Program-made: the position numbers and the translations under genes | The notes under the pieces: generated by a model | Seen by the model: only the letters and a program-made list of their open reading frames with translations | The model's database searches: none | What the model was told of the DNA's origin: nothing | NCBI RefSeq assembly: GCF_029227915.1 | Contig: NC_079889.1 | Location: 5,954,001-6,014,000 of the forward strand | Source: Hydractinia symbiolongicarpus | Lineage: Eukaryota > Cnidaria > Hydrozoa > Anthoathecata > Hydractiniidae | Reading direction: 5' to 3' | DNA: 60,000 nucleotides | Part shown: positions 50,561 through 60,000 of the stretch, in pieces | Numbering within the stretch: the stretch's first letter is position 1 | Layout of the letters: the number at the start of each line of letters is the position of its first letter

Positions 50561-51229
50561 CCACATATATATGCCATTAAGGTAGGTGCTAGAAGTTACT
50601 CTTTGAAGTCTGTAACTTGCTGTTTAAAATCTCTTGGTTTCAGTATCTGCACTGCATCTTTCACTGCACGCAAACTTGGTGATATGAGCATGAAAGGTTC
50701 CTTTTGTATCTGGATAGCCAGAGATAAAATAACACAGTTTATGTCAACCGCTTCCCGCAGTTTATCATCATAATTTAAATGAAGTAACAAATGACAATAA
50801 AACCCCTCGTTCGAAATTCTATAACATAATGATGATTATGTGACAAAACAACAAGCTGTAATGATAATACTTTTCTGAGGACAGGTGGTTACGTCTATGT
50901 AGAGGTTGTGCACTCTGAAGATTCTGAATTAATCCAAAATCTTTCTTGTTGCAAGGATTGGGCGAAATATGCATTGTCCACTTTGACTAATATAAAAGTA
51001 ATACAGTACACAAGCACACTTCCTTTCTGCATCGAAAGCAAGAGGATTCTGACAACATTTTCCAGCGCTTTAAACTTCCAGGAGAAGGAAGGACGTTGTA
51101 CGACAGAAAGACAGAAAGACAACAGATTTGGAGGCATGGCTAGAATGAATTTTCATGACAGGTCGTTTTTGACATAATTCTCGCATCTAGTCCACTGTAC
51201 CGGCACTTGTAACTGCATAGCTCTACTTA
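50561..51229. other. Spacer of the inverted repeat
   Basis: Open stretches occur on both strands (50558-50773 plus, 50908-51177 plus) but no domain is recognised. The plus ORF at 50908 continues upstream as an open frame (YVYVEVVHSEDSELIQNL) after a possible splice acceptor at 50884, so it could be a captured exon. Confidence 0.25.
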
Positions 51230-52130
51230 TTACAACTTCTTTGTTGATGTGCTTTGCTGTTTAGAAAGTAACTTTCGATAAACATAGCACTGCTTTGTTC
51301 TTAGAATCTTTAAAGCTTTGTTTATGCCCAGTTCAGCTCTGTCATATTGAAGAGTGCCCATGACAGATTTAACTGCATCCTCAACCTTCCACAAACCTGT
51401 TTTCAAAGCGGGGGCACTGCCAGACACTAATGGATTTCTCGAATCTCTTATTAATAAGTGGCCGCTGATCTTAAAACACTTAAGCAAGTGGTGAGACTCT
51501 TAATAGGCAAAGGGCAGGGCGAACAGGAGCTATAGAGACAAGTATTTCAGATTGAACTATGGAGGTAAAGTCATTTTCTAATGAAAGTAGATGTTTTTTA
51601 CTCAAGCCTTGTGACACGGGAGATTGGCAGTTCGTAAATAAGTATTGGTCATTGGACGCAAGGGATAAGGAAGTTTTCTAAAACCCAAATTTTTTTGGCT
51701 ACCTTTTAAACATGAGCCATTAAGGATGGCAAGGCCGCTTGTTAATTTATTATCTAGTTCATCAATTGATCTGGCATCAGAAATATAACCGTCAATGATG
51801 CGACCCAGAAAACGGACAGATGATGAATGAATGGATGAAATAAAGGATGAAAATTCCGTAGGTTCGGATGGCTTGAATACGGAAAGAGGTGTCGAGTTTA
51901 AAGACCTTTCCTTTTAAATTAATATGCCTCTTGATTTTCCACTACAGAAACTCATGCCAGCTCATTTCAGCGCAGTAGTGCATCTTGAAAGAAGGTTTTG
52001 AGCGCCAGAAACTGAAGATGACATTAGGTTAATATCGTCCATAAACGCTCTAACCAAAGGAAGTAAAACGCTTTTGGAAGTGATGAAATGTAGCGCAGGG
52101 GCAAGGGTAGTGTACTCAAGGATGATGTTG
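51230..52130 (-). pseudogene. Reverse transcriptase fragment, second copy on the minus strand
   Basis: The minus strand from 52130 carries the same FMDD and FLGRIIDGYISD motifs as the left arm. It continues past the arm to 51230 with KISGHLLIRDSRNPLVSGSA and PALKTGLWKVEDAV, a recognisable downstream part of this RT family. Stops and frame changes are frequent. Confidence 0.65.
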
Positions 52131-52700
52131 ACAAAGGTTAGTTTGATTCGAACAAATATAATTTAAATTGTTACCTTCAACTTAAACTTACGAATCAACA
52201 CAAAACTGCGAAAATAATTTCTTCCCATACTGAATCAGACTGAATTTTTCAGCTAGACGATAAGCATAATACTGCATCATTGTAGTATTGGTGCGGGCAG
52301 CAGTTACACATTCAATAATATGGGGTATGGCAACCTGGTTCATCCTTTAAAGATAAACTATTGGATTGAAATATGCAAACATTGTGAAAGTATTGTAAAA
52401 AAAACATGCACGTGGGTGGGATAATAGTTGCGAAATCAAGAAATCACAAAATGGTTGAAGTAAGGCCTGCCTGCGAAATTAATTCAACGTGAAATATTGG
52501 AATATGGGTTGTCTGTGAAATTTAATAAACATTGTAAATCAACTATTGCCTTTTTTGTCTTCTTTAACTGGAATGGCAAGTGAAAAGCTGCTGGAAATAA
52601 AGTTGATTAAGCATAACATGAAATATGGAACAGACGTTATCTTCAACTTTCATTACAACATAAAAATATAGCTATTAATATCAAACTGATTGAAAAGAAT
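51584..52700 (-). repeat. Right arm of the 1.1-kb inverted repeat
   Basis: Complement of 49457-50540. The ends are TCTTTTCAGTCAGATTGATA-like on the left arm and the matching ATCAAACTGATTGAAAAGAA here. The two arms are 1043 bp apart. Confidence 0.9.
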
Positions 52701-53300
52701 TGATGATAATCATATCTTTGACACAAGTCAGATTTTTACTTTCTTTTACGATTTTATGTTTCCACAACGTTTAAATGTCTTTCGATGTAACTTAAGAACT
52801 GTTTATGTTTGTTTTTTTCAATTATTTTTCTTCGCTGGCAATTAATTACTTGAATCGTTCCGGCAAAATTTTCTTCACCAGGATCATCAAAAACAAGAAA
52901 AGTTCCAAGTACCTCTTCATCCAACCAAGACGCCTTTGACAACTTTTTCTGTTAAAAACTATGTATGTTTTGTAGTTTTCAGAAAAAGTAATACTACGTC
53001 TGTTTGCTAGCTAAGTTTTATTTGATTTATTATTCACCGTGCGACATCTGCGAAAATTAAAAAGGTTATTCGCGAAAATTAGTCTACGCGAAATATACAA
53101 TAAAAGGGCAATCAGCGAATTAAAGCCACGCTAAATACGACGAATATGGCGTCTGTAAAAATTTATCCACGCAAAATTTATTCCACTGAAAATAGCTACA
53201 AAGTTTTAAAATCTATGCTGCGTTTACGGTAGAACAACACGTTCTTCTCTTTTATTGTATTTTAACAGATATGCTATGTTTCATCAAATTGCAATTTCAA
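52701..53300. promoter_or_regulatory. 3' flank of the MFS gene with poly(A) signal
   Basis: On the minus strand AATAAA lies at 53256-53251, about 50 bp after the MFS stop codon, and fits a cleavage signal. The rest is spacer. A 62-codon ORF at 52942-52754 has no recognised homology. Confidence 0.5.
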
Positions 53301-53306
53301 CGCTCT

Positions 53307-54608
53307 CTATATAATAATGTTTGGTTTTGTGTATGTTTTTCTTCGTATTATTAATATCACAACTTGCATGAGACATAACAGCGTTAATCCAAGCCAAAAC
53401 GAGTAACAGTACTCTACAATATAGCCAGATACTAAGCTACCTAGTATACATCCGACATTTCTTAGTACATCTCTCATACTTTCCACGTAGGCCTGGTGTT
53501 TTGATGACACTAGATTTGCTGCAACAATAACAAGAAAAATTTGTTCTCCAATTTCTACCACAGTTATGCATACAGCCAGCAAAATGGTAAAGATTACATT
53601 GCTCAAAATATTTAATTTTGCTTCTATTAAAATGATCTGAAAGCTTCCTGATATGACAACAAATAAAATACTTGCTAAACCAGAAATGTAAACAGTTCTG
53701 AGTTTTAGTTCGGTTGATGTGAGAACAAAAATAATTCCAAATACTGTGAGAGCGTAGCTGATATAACATATTGTAATAAAATAGTAAGGGAACTGTAACA
53801 AACCAACGATAACTGGGAAACTTCGTGCAAAAGCTACTTGGAAAAATGCAGCTAACACTGTCATTATCATTACAAAAAAAACGTCAAACTTTAGCATAAC
53901 TTTTTTTAGTACAAACAGAAAAGTTTCTTTTTCGTAACTTTCATTATGGTGTTCTCTTCTTGCAGTTGCTTCTTTTAAATCAAACTCTCTTGACAGATCG
54001 CTGGCTAGACCTACAACACTGACTTGAGTAAACATCAAAAGAATCAACGAAATGAAGCCAGAGATGTTGCCAATTGTTATACGTAAACCAAACACTGTTA
54101 TATTAGCGTATTGAAAGAATTCACCAATGATTGGACCAAAAGAATAACCGACAAAAAAGAAAGCCATTAAAATTGGTATTTTCTTTTTCATTTCGTCTGC
54201 TGAATACGATCTAGCTATTTCTGCATACGTCAATGGCTTTGAAATCAGGTTGAACCCCAGCAAAGTTTGGCCAACCAAAGGATAATAAGGTGATATGGGA
54301 ATTACATATATAATACAACCAACCATACTGATGAAATTGCATATCAATATAATCAACTTTACTCTTCTCGTTTTATCTGCATATCTAGCGACTACCATGG
54401 AAAAAAAGATGGGAGGTAAAAAATATACCAAGCTTATAAGTCCAAAAAATAATTCAGGATATTCAGTTTTGATTAAATTTGTTAAGTAGGTCCACAATGT
54501 TACGCAAGTAGCAGAACGTTCGAATCCTATCGTAGCGTATTGGATGACATACGCAATCAAAGTACACTTTCTTCTCTTCTTCCATGTTTGGGAGACTTTC
54601 GTAGTCAT
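53307..54608 (-). CDS. MFS transporter, MFSD8-like, 433 residues, single exon
   Basis: Uninterrupted frame from MTTKVSQTWKKRR. About 12 hydrophobic segments are visible, in two groups of six separated by a charged loop (DLSREFDLKEATARREHHN, residues 205-225). The loop after helix 2 reads ARYADKTRR, the MFS signature (G/A-x-x-x-D-x-x-x-R-R) that guides conformational change. Similarity in feel to MFSD8/CLN7-type proteins is a recollection, not a search result. It should be an integral membrane solute carrier. This is the only intact host-type gene in the window and it lacks visible introns, so a retrocopy or a naturally intronless gene are both possible. Confidence 0.85.
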   Translation of the reverse strand: MTTKVSQTWKKRRKCTLIAYVIQYATIGFERSATCVTLWTYLTNLIKTEYPELFFGLISLVYFLPPIFFSMVVARYADKTRRVKLIILICNFISMVGCIIYVIPISPYYPLVGQTLLGFNLISKPLTYAEIARSYSADEMKKKIPILMAFFFVGYSFGPIIGEFFQYANITVFGLRITIGNISGFISLILLMFTQVSVVGLASDLSREFDLKEATARREHHNESYEKETFLFVLKKVMLKFDVFFVMIMTVLAAFFQVAFARSFPVIVGLLQFPYYFITICYISYALTVFGIIFVLTSTELKLRTVYISGLASILFVVISGSFQIILIEAKLNILSNVIFTILLAVCITVVEIGEQIFLVIVAANLVSSKHQAYVESMRDVLRNVGCILGSLVSGYIVEYCYSFWLGLTLLCLMQVVILIIRRKTYTKPNIII

Positions 54609-54764
54609 ATTTCTTGTTGTAGCTACTACACTGTTCTATCTCTTTTATTCTATAAAGATAACATAAATGTGAATCCTTATTAAAGAAAGTTCAATTACAA
54701 GATCTACCTAATAAAAGAGTTTAGATTACCGTAATATTCTAATTAAACGCAAAGCATTTTTTTG

Positions 54765-54850
54765 AGCGCCCCCTGGAATAAGCGCCCAGCACTTATTAAA
54801 CGACCCCCTTAAATAAGCGCCCACCTGATGAAAGGGGGCGCTTAATCGAA
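54765..54850. repeat. Foldback with AAGCGCCC motifs
   Basis: TTGAGCGCCCCCTGG ... AATAAGCGCCC ... GGGGGCGCTTAATCGA: GCGCCCCC and GGGGGCGC are inverted, with AATAAGCGCCCA repeated twice between. A similar AATTATAAGCGCCCAACAC lies at 55040, suggesting a short repeat family. Confidence 0.6.
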
Positions 54851-55080
54851 AACTGGGCACTTATTTGAAAATTTTACTTTCTTATATTGAGAATATCGAT
54901 GTTATATAAAAAGCAAAATTTAAAAACCCTCTAAAGACTAAAATTTATTTTGTAACATCCTTTGTTCAGTTTTATTTTTTTAGGAAAAAAAACAAAATTA
55001 AAAATTACCGTTGTCTTTAATTTGTAAAAAACCAGGAAAAAATTATAAGCGCCCAACACTATATTTTACCCCACATAATG

Positions 55081-55250
55081 CAGAGGTAGTGTAGTCGCAG
55101 CACATTCAGCTTTTAATCATAAAGTTTCGAGTTCGAGTCCCTACTCCGAATCACTTTAAACGTTGTGTTGTCAGCCCATTGGTGTGACCGCCAACCGGCT
55201 TGTTTGGCAAAAAAGGAAATTAGAGTAACGCTATACGTATGTTTGGCGGT
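55081..55250 (+). repeat. tRNA-derived SINE
   Basis: An A-box-like TAGTGTAGTCG (55088-55098) and a good B box, GTTCGAGTCC (55131-55140), are 33 bp apart, the spacing of a polymerase III promoter in tRNA. The sequence does not fold as a complete tRNA and continues into an unrelated body (GTGTGACCGCCAACCGGC). Its 3' end is not defined. Confidence 0.65.
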
Positions 55251-55769
55251 AATATGTTATACAGGAGAGGAATAGCCAGCCATTAGAATGAAATCCCCGA
55301 GCACATTAAAAGTACTTGTTACTTACATATTTACCCATTTACATGCTTTCATGACAAAATGTCTAACATACAAGCAGTAATTTATTATTTCAAGTACATT
55401 TATACAGATTCTTAATATATTGAGTAAATAAACTGTTTTTTTCTATAAAGTCCCGTGTATAAATAAGTTTCAAAAGTTAAATTATTAATCCTTATATGTA
55501 TGCATTGTAAATGGATTAAAAATATTCATAATATCACATGCAAAATAAAGGACTACAGAAAATAATGAAACAAACGAAGTGGGCAATTATAACAATAGAC
55601 ATACCGAACTGAGCTTTCTCGTGTGAGAATTGTTAATTGTTGTAGTGTTAGTGTAGTATTGCATGATATTGTTGTCTAGTAACTTTAAAACACGCATTCT
55701 GTTTGGCTGATGGAAGTAATTTGTAAGTGAACATTATGTAATATTTGGTAGCTACAATCATAGTCTGAT
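55251..55769. other. Spacer, nothing recognised
   Basis: AT-rich, no gene or repeat supported. Confidence 0.3.
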
Positions 55770-56290
55770 AGATGCCCAGTCCGCGGTATCTGTTAGGTAA
55801 GATCGAATTCTACGTGACAGTCACAGTCTCGCAGTTAATTGTGATTTATCCATTGCCTTCTGAATATCATCTGAAAATAAAGTTGAAGCAATTTAATCTA
55901 CATTTACGCAACACAATTTGTTTTGATGACAAAAGATTATTCAAATTCAGGTATTTTACCAGTTGTTGATAAACACATTTCCCAAGTTTCTTCGATATGA
56001 TTGGTAACACCTTGATTTGTTGATTGTAGTTAAGAAGGTGTTCCTCTTCGCTCTTATGAATATGTGTAACCTTGCAACTTTGAAATCTGCTTTAATTATA
56101 GAAGTATTTAAAATGGTAAACTATCGGTGGAACTGACTCATTTACACAAACCTTTAGCAGACAAGCTGGAATATTGTCTGTACCGTCTGACTTATTTTTC
56201 TTCAGCTTCTGTAAAAACGTCTTCACCACTGGAACCGATACATTAAAATTGACTGCCACATTCTTCCCGGAATTTTGAGGACTTAACCAG
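55770..56290 (-). pseudogene. LINE (CR1-like) reverse transcriptase fragment
   Basis: On the minus strand: YNQQIKVLPIISKKLGKCVY then QQLVKYL, NNLLSSKQ, and after a frame change DDIQKAMDKSQLTARL. These follow the order NYRPISVLPxxSKxxEKxVxxQL ... DDIxKAxDxGxxT of LINE RT domains. The upstream part near 56200 gives DGTDNIPACLLKVC, the preceding domain. Several stops; dead. Confidence 0.65.
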
Positions 56291-56299
56291 GTAAAGTTT

Positions 56300-58020
56300 G
56301 CAGTTAATTCGTTCCATTTTTGAGTTTATCTATTGCAAAGTGGCAAAAGGAACAAAAATTATTTGCAATTTACTTTTCATTTATCCTCTCGGTTCCGTTA
56401 ATGTTGAATTTAATGTTTGATATATTCCTTTCTGGCTTCGTAGGAGAGATATGTTTCAATCATTTTCGGGGGTTTCAGGGCTTGAAATATTTTCTTGGAG
56501 TTAATTTTTACTGTATTCTGTCTTGGCTTTTTTGATCAGAATATTTACGTAGTTTTTCTTCTGTTAATAGACTGACCAGTCGTAATCTTTAACTGATTTT
56601 CTTTCTTTCCTTAATAAATTGTCACGATGATTCATTTCGCTTTTAATGTTTCATAGTTTCATAGGTGGTATATGGTACATGTTTATCTACACATGATACT
56701 AGTGTTTCTCTTAGAAAATCCCAGTAATTGTCCCAGCTGTCTCCCAGCATTCATTTCAGATTATTTCGGGATTATAATGGATGTAATTTCGATTTGTTAA
56801 TTTCTTCGAAGCGAACTTTGCGTCATGATGATTTAACTTCATAAAGTGTTTTCACAGTCTGAAATAATCTCAGGAGAATCTGATAATTGAAATCAAAAGG
56901 TAGTGAATATATCCTTTATCTCTTTGTAATCGTTCTTTTTAAGAAAATCACAGTCTGATCTCCTAAAATAGTAGCTAATTTTCTTCTATTCATTTGATGC
57001 GATTTGTAAAATCTCCTTCACCTACGATATAAAGTTTTGTGTAAATGTTTCGACGAATCTAAAGGTCAATATATAATACCATAGAATACATTTCTTCGCA
57101 TTTCATTGGATTTCTTGAATGATGGGCCTAATTAGAAACCTGTCTAAAACCCAGAATGTTCTTATATCTTGCTTTAAATTATGCTTTTTTACGCTTTCTA
57201 TTTGTGTATAAAACGTATACTTAGTCAAATCAGTGTGGCCCTTCTTCTCGCTTGAGTTCAAAATATTTTAAAGTGTGGTAATGGAACATCCATGTGCCAT
57301 GTTTGTTGATTGTTTCTAATATTTTCTCCTTCTACTGCGTATGTTGTTCCTTTAACAGCCTGAGGTATACATGGAGAGACACTGAAGCTATAACATAAGT
57401 TAATTATGTGAAAGGTAGGATAAATCTTTTAGTGGGCGTAAGCCAAATTATGTCGATTAAAAGACCTTAAATATCTTTGAATGTCTTTCCACTGTTACTT
57501 GTGCTCTTAAGCTCCTAAACAAAGTCTCTTTTTCCATCAGTACGTAAGGTAATCCATGGCATTATCATTCAATTTTGCGTTAGAATTTGTCATGCGCCCT
57601 TAATTGGAGGAATTTTCGTGGATTCTTGACAACAATTAAACTAACGCCTTAAATGGTGTGGGGGAGTATTTTTTGCTGAATTATTTTCAGTGTTGAATAG
57701 GTTTTGACAGTTTTTGATGGAAAATGTAGACACAAAGAGAGAAAAAGAAGGACGCTACGGAGATACCCGTCAACGTAAGAAATCACTATTGAAAGATAAA
57801 AATCCAGAAAATTAAAAAAATCAGAAATCTCTAAATAGTTCCCGTATGAACAAAACGGACTTAGACGAAACAAAATTTAAAAAACTAAAAAGCTGACCCT
57901 ACTTTAAAACGAGAGAGATAATTACATCTTAAAGTAAAAAGTTTTACTGACCAAATATATAAAAATATTTTTTATAAGTCCCTATTATTTTGTCTATTGA
58001 AACCTCTAACTATAAACTTG
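56300..58020. other. Gene-poor spacer
   Basis: No gene supported on either strand. The part next to 56300 may contain more of the LINE on the minus strand, too decayed to recognise. Confidence 0.3.
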
Positions 58021-58059
58021 CTAAGTATTTTATTATGTGATGTTTTCCCTTAAGACTAC

Positions 58060-58490
58060 TCTACTGCTGATTGGTTTACTTTTATTAAAGAGTCAAGTAA
58101 ATCTTATAAATTTATGGTTCCGTTCAATGTATATAGTTTGTTAACAAATATTGTTTTGAAAGAAACTATAAATAGAGTTGATTTATAATAAAAATCGAAA
58201 AACTAAGATAACTAAAGAAATTAAACAGTTTTTTCCCCGTTACTTCCTTCCCTCATTTCTAGTTTCAGAACTATGTATAATCATGTTTTGGCCATAGGTT
58301 TACCATTGGCACCCATTCTAGCAAAAAAAACTCGATGGCAAAATTTATTTCTTGATGTTCTTTTTAATAATACTTCGGATAAGTTTTTTGCATCTAGTTA
58401 TATCAAACCTATGTACGCTGGTTTACTCAATATATACAAAATTGGCTTAATAAAAACTCAATTGGAAACACTTTGATTAAGTTTCTTTCT
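58060..58490 (+). pseudogene. Penelope-like element reverse transcriptase fragment
   Basis: Fragments in order: WFTFIKESSKSYKFMVPFNV then YSLLTNIVLKETIN; GLPLAPILAKK; FLDVLFNNTSDKFFASSYIK; GLLNIYKIGLIKTQL. These match the Penelope-like RT order (FMVSFDVxSLFTNVPLxETI; GSPLAPxLAN; FLDVxxxxxxxxFxTSVYRKPT; YKxGLVxTL). The YVDD box segment between the second and third pieces is deleted. Stops present. Confidence 0.65.
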
Positions 58491-58599
58491 GATACTTTAA
58501 GTATTTTTGGTTCCAAAACTAGTCAGTGGACATATTTCAAATTATTTAAATCATCAGTTAATACAACGAGAAGTTAGCATCCCTCTGATGTTATATAAA

Positions 58600-58800
58600 A
58601 AAGTTGGCATTTATTGGTAAATATTCCACTATTAAGCCAGGTCCACACCAATGCGAATATGGTAATTCTTATGGTAATTTGCATGTTATGTTTTTCGTAT
58701 GTTATTCGCACAAATTACATAAGAATTAGCATTCGAATTTATATCGAAACTTTTTGATATTTTTTCATGTGAATAACATGTGAATTGCGAGCATCAAAGC
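58600..58800. repeat. Possible MITE or foldback
   Basis: AAGCCAGGTCCACACCAATGCGAATATG begins a stretch in which GTAATTCTTATGGTAATTTGCATG and CAAATTACATAAGAATTAGCAT are partly inverted. No coding. Ends undefined. Confidence 0.35.
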
Positions 58801-59111
58801 AACACCGCTTGATCTCTCTTAACCCAAATGTTTTGTTTTACAAAGTTTTAATGAATAAAAATGATTTCTGTTATTATTTCTGTTAAAGGAAACAAATGAT
58901 AAAGCAAAGTAATACTCAAGTCGAAACTTTGCTTTAAACATAGTCATAAGAAAAAAGAACTATTGTTCTCATGTCTTTATGGGCGAGATATACTGGCGCC
59001 CAAACCTCCGATCCTGCACAGAACTTCAAAATGGCGCATTTTTAACTGTTGTTTGTGCTGTTGTTTGGACTTCTTGCTTGGTATTTGAGTTTATTTGTTG
59101 CAATTTTTACT

Positions 59112-60000
59112 ATGCCTGGCAAAAATTGTGCTATATTTGGATGCCCTACATCACGGAGAAACAAAGAGCTCAGTATTTTTAAAGTTCCACTACCCAATAG
59201 TGATGTAAACAAGAAATGGGGGAAGGACTTATTAGCATTATTACGAAAGATAAGGTCATTGATGATCAGCTGAAAAAAAGCATCGAAACATTTAAATTAT
59301 ATATATGTAAACGTCATTTTTCTCAAGAACAAATCTGGGTTTATTCAACTCGCAAAAGCTTGAAAGAAGGAGAGCTACCTCATCTCAATCTTCCACAAAA
59401 AAGTATTGCTCAAACCACTTCAAAAGCTCCTCGATCAAGCACTTCAATTTAAAAACGGGAAGATTTTAATATTATTCAAGAACTTTCACCGCCTCCTTCT
59501 CCAACCACTATATATAGAAACTTCTTTGACTTCAGTCAACGAATTTTAAAACTGTCATTGAGCAGCTGTTGGCATATTGACATTCAAGACACACTAGTTA
59601 TTGTTACTTGTACTTCATCTGGCCATATCATCCCAAAGTATGAAATATTCATTGATCAATCTCTCTCGTTTTCATTGAGAATATTTGGATGGATGTTACC
59701 TAGCGATCATGAATTGTACACCTCCTATAAAAAGTCTTTTTATAACATCACCATTTCAAATTTTATAGCAGAACTTAATGGTTATAAATTATGTGTTGGT
59801 ATTGCTGCACCAGATAGTGCTAATAGCAGGGAATTATCCTTTCAAAAGCATGTTATTCCCAAAAAGTTTGATTATTTGACATTTCAACAAAAATCATTCA
59901 AGTCAAATCTTCACCAAGATCAATATTATCGCTCAAATGTTTGCAGTATTTTAACTTTGCCTGTGAAACCTAATCCTTGTATCAATTGTACAGCACATAA
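59112..60000 (+). pseudogene. THAP-domain protein, frameshift and stop, runs off the window
   Basis: MPGKNCAIFGC starts a THAP zinc finger (C-x4-C ... C-x2-H, with ICKRHF near 59310 as the second pair and LPHLNLP as an AVPTIF-like end). The first half is in one frame and the second in another, with a change near 59215-59260. A TAA at 59450 is followed in the same frame by 182 open codons to base 60000 (RILKLSLSSCWHIDIQD, SLSFSLRIFGWMLPSDHELY, CINCTAHN). The long open stretch shows real coding sequence. It could be a THAP transposase or a host gene in which an intron explains the frame change. Confidence 0.7.

Noticed and set aside
55081-55150. Functional tRNA gene
   Set aside because: A and B boxes are present but no complete cloverleaf or acceptor stem forms; a SINE fits better.

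Overview
This window looks like animal nuclear DNA, most probably from a cnidarian and perhaps a hydrozoan. It is AT-rich and has long gene-poor spacers. It is packed with eukaryotic transposon relics of several classes: PIF/Harbinger, an ISL2EU-type element, Copia, Polinton/Maverick, Helitron, non-LTR, Penelope-like, SINE and MITE sequences. Only one clearly intact host-type gene was found, an MFS transporter. The species assignment is inference; no ribosomal or mitochondrial marker is present.

Layout. 1-4725 holds a broken PIF/Harbinger transposase and a decayed two-gene element, with a SAP-SWIM-YqaJ nuclease facing a DDE transposase. A Copia retrotransposon (5' LTR 4726-4923, gag-pol to about 8562) lies inside the transposase gene. 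Its 3' part is missing and its reading frame runs directly into the tail of a Polinton integrase. From 8562 to about 43640 the window is Polinton/Maverick DNA, the integrated double-jelly-roll-capsid virus-like transposons, arranged as nested elements. An outer, deleted Polinton (8562-9675 and 39757 to about 42900) carries an integrase tail, gene P, a BRO gene and a polymerase. Its BRO gene is split by an inner 30-kb unit (9676-39756) with 250-bp terminal inverted repeats that start 5'-AGTAGTAGTAAGG.

The inner unit is a mosaic. Its left part (9676-22355) is a heavily damaged Polinton called A here. It has a polymerase, three small proteins, a packaging ATPase, BRO pieces, an integrase, gene P, a capsid protein and a coiled-coil protein, with fresh internal duplications. 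Its right part (about 22600-39756) is a nearly complete Polinton called B. In order it carries an ankyrin protein, small ORFs, a SAP-like protein, a two-helix membrane protein, a penton-like protein and a large structural protein. These are followed by the coiled-coil protein, major capsid protein, small membrane protein, integrase, gene P, two BRO proteins, packaging ATPase, proteins X3, X2 and X1, a second polymerase family, a zinc-knuckle protein and a repeat protein. Most B genes are intact or carry a single stop or frameshift, so B is the youngest part. The genes fit together as a virion module (capsid, penton, ATPase), a replication module (protein-primed polymerase) and an integration module (integrase plus inverted repeats).

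From 43640 to 60000 the window returns to ordinary genome: two small unidentified ORFs, Helitron helicase fragments, a 3.6-kb region bounded by similar inverted termini, a 1.1-kb-arm inverted repeat carrying reverse transcriptase and Helitron fragments, the MFS transporter gene, a tRNA-derived SINE, LINE and Penelope-like reverse transcriptase relics, and a THAP-domain ORF running off the end.

A striking shared feature is that most Polinton virion and replication genes have AATAAA directly before the start codon, while the BRO and P genes do not.
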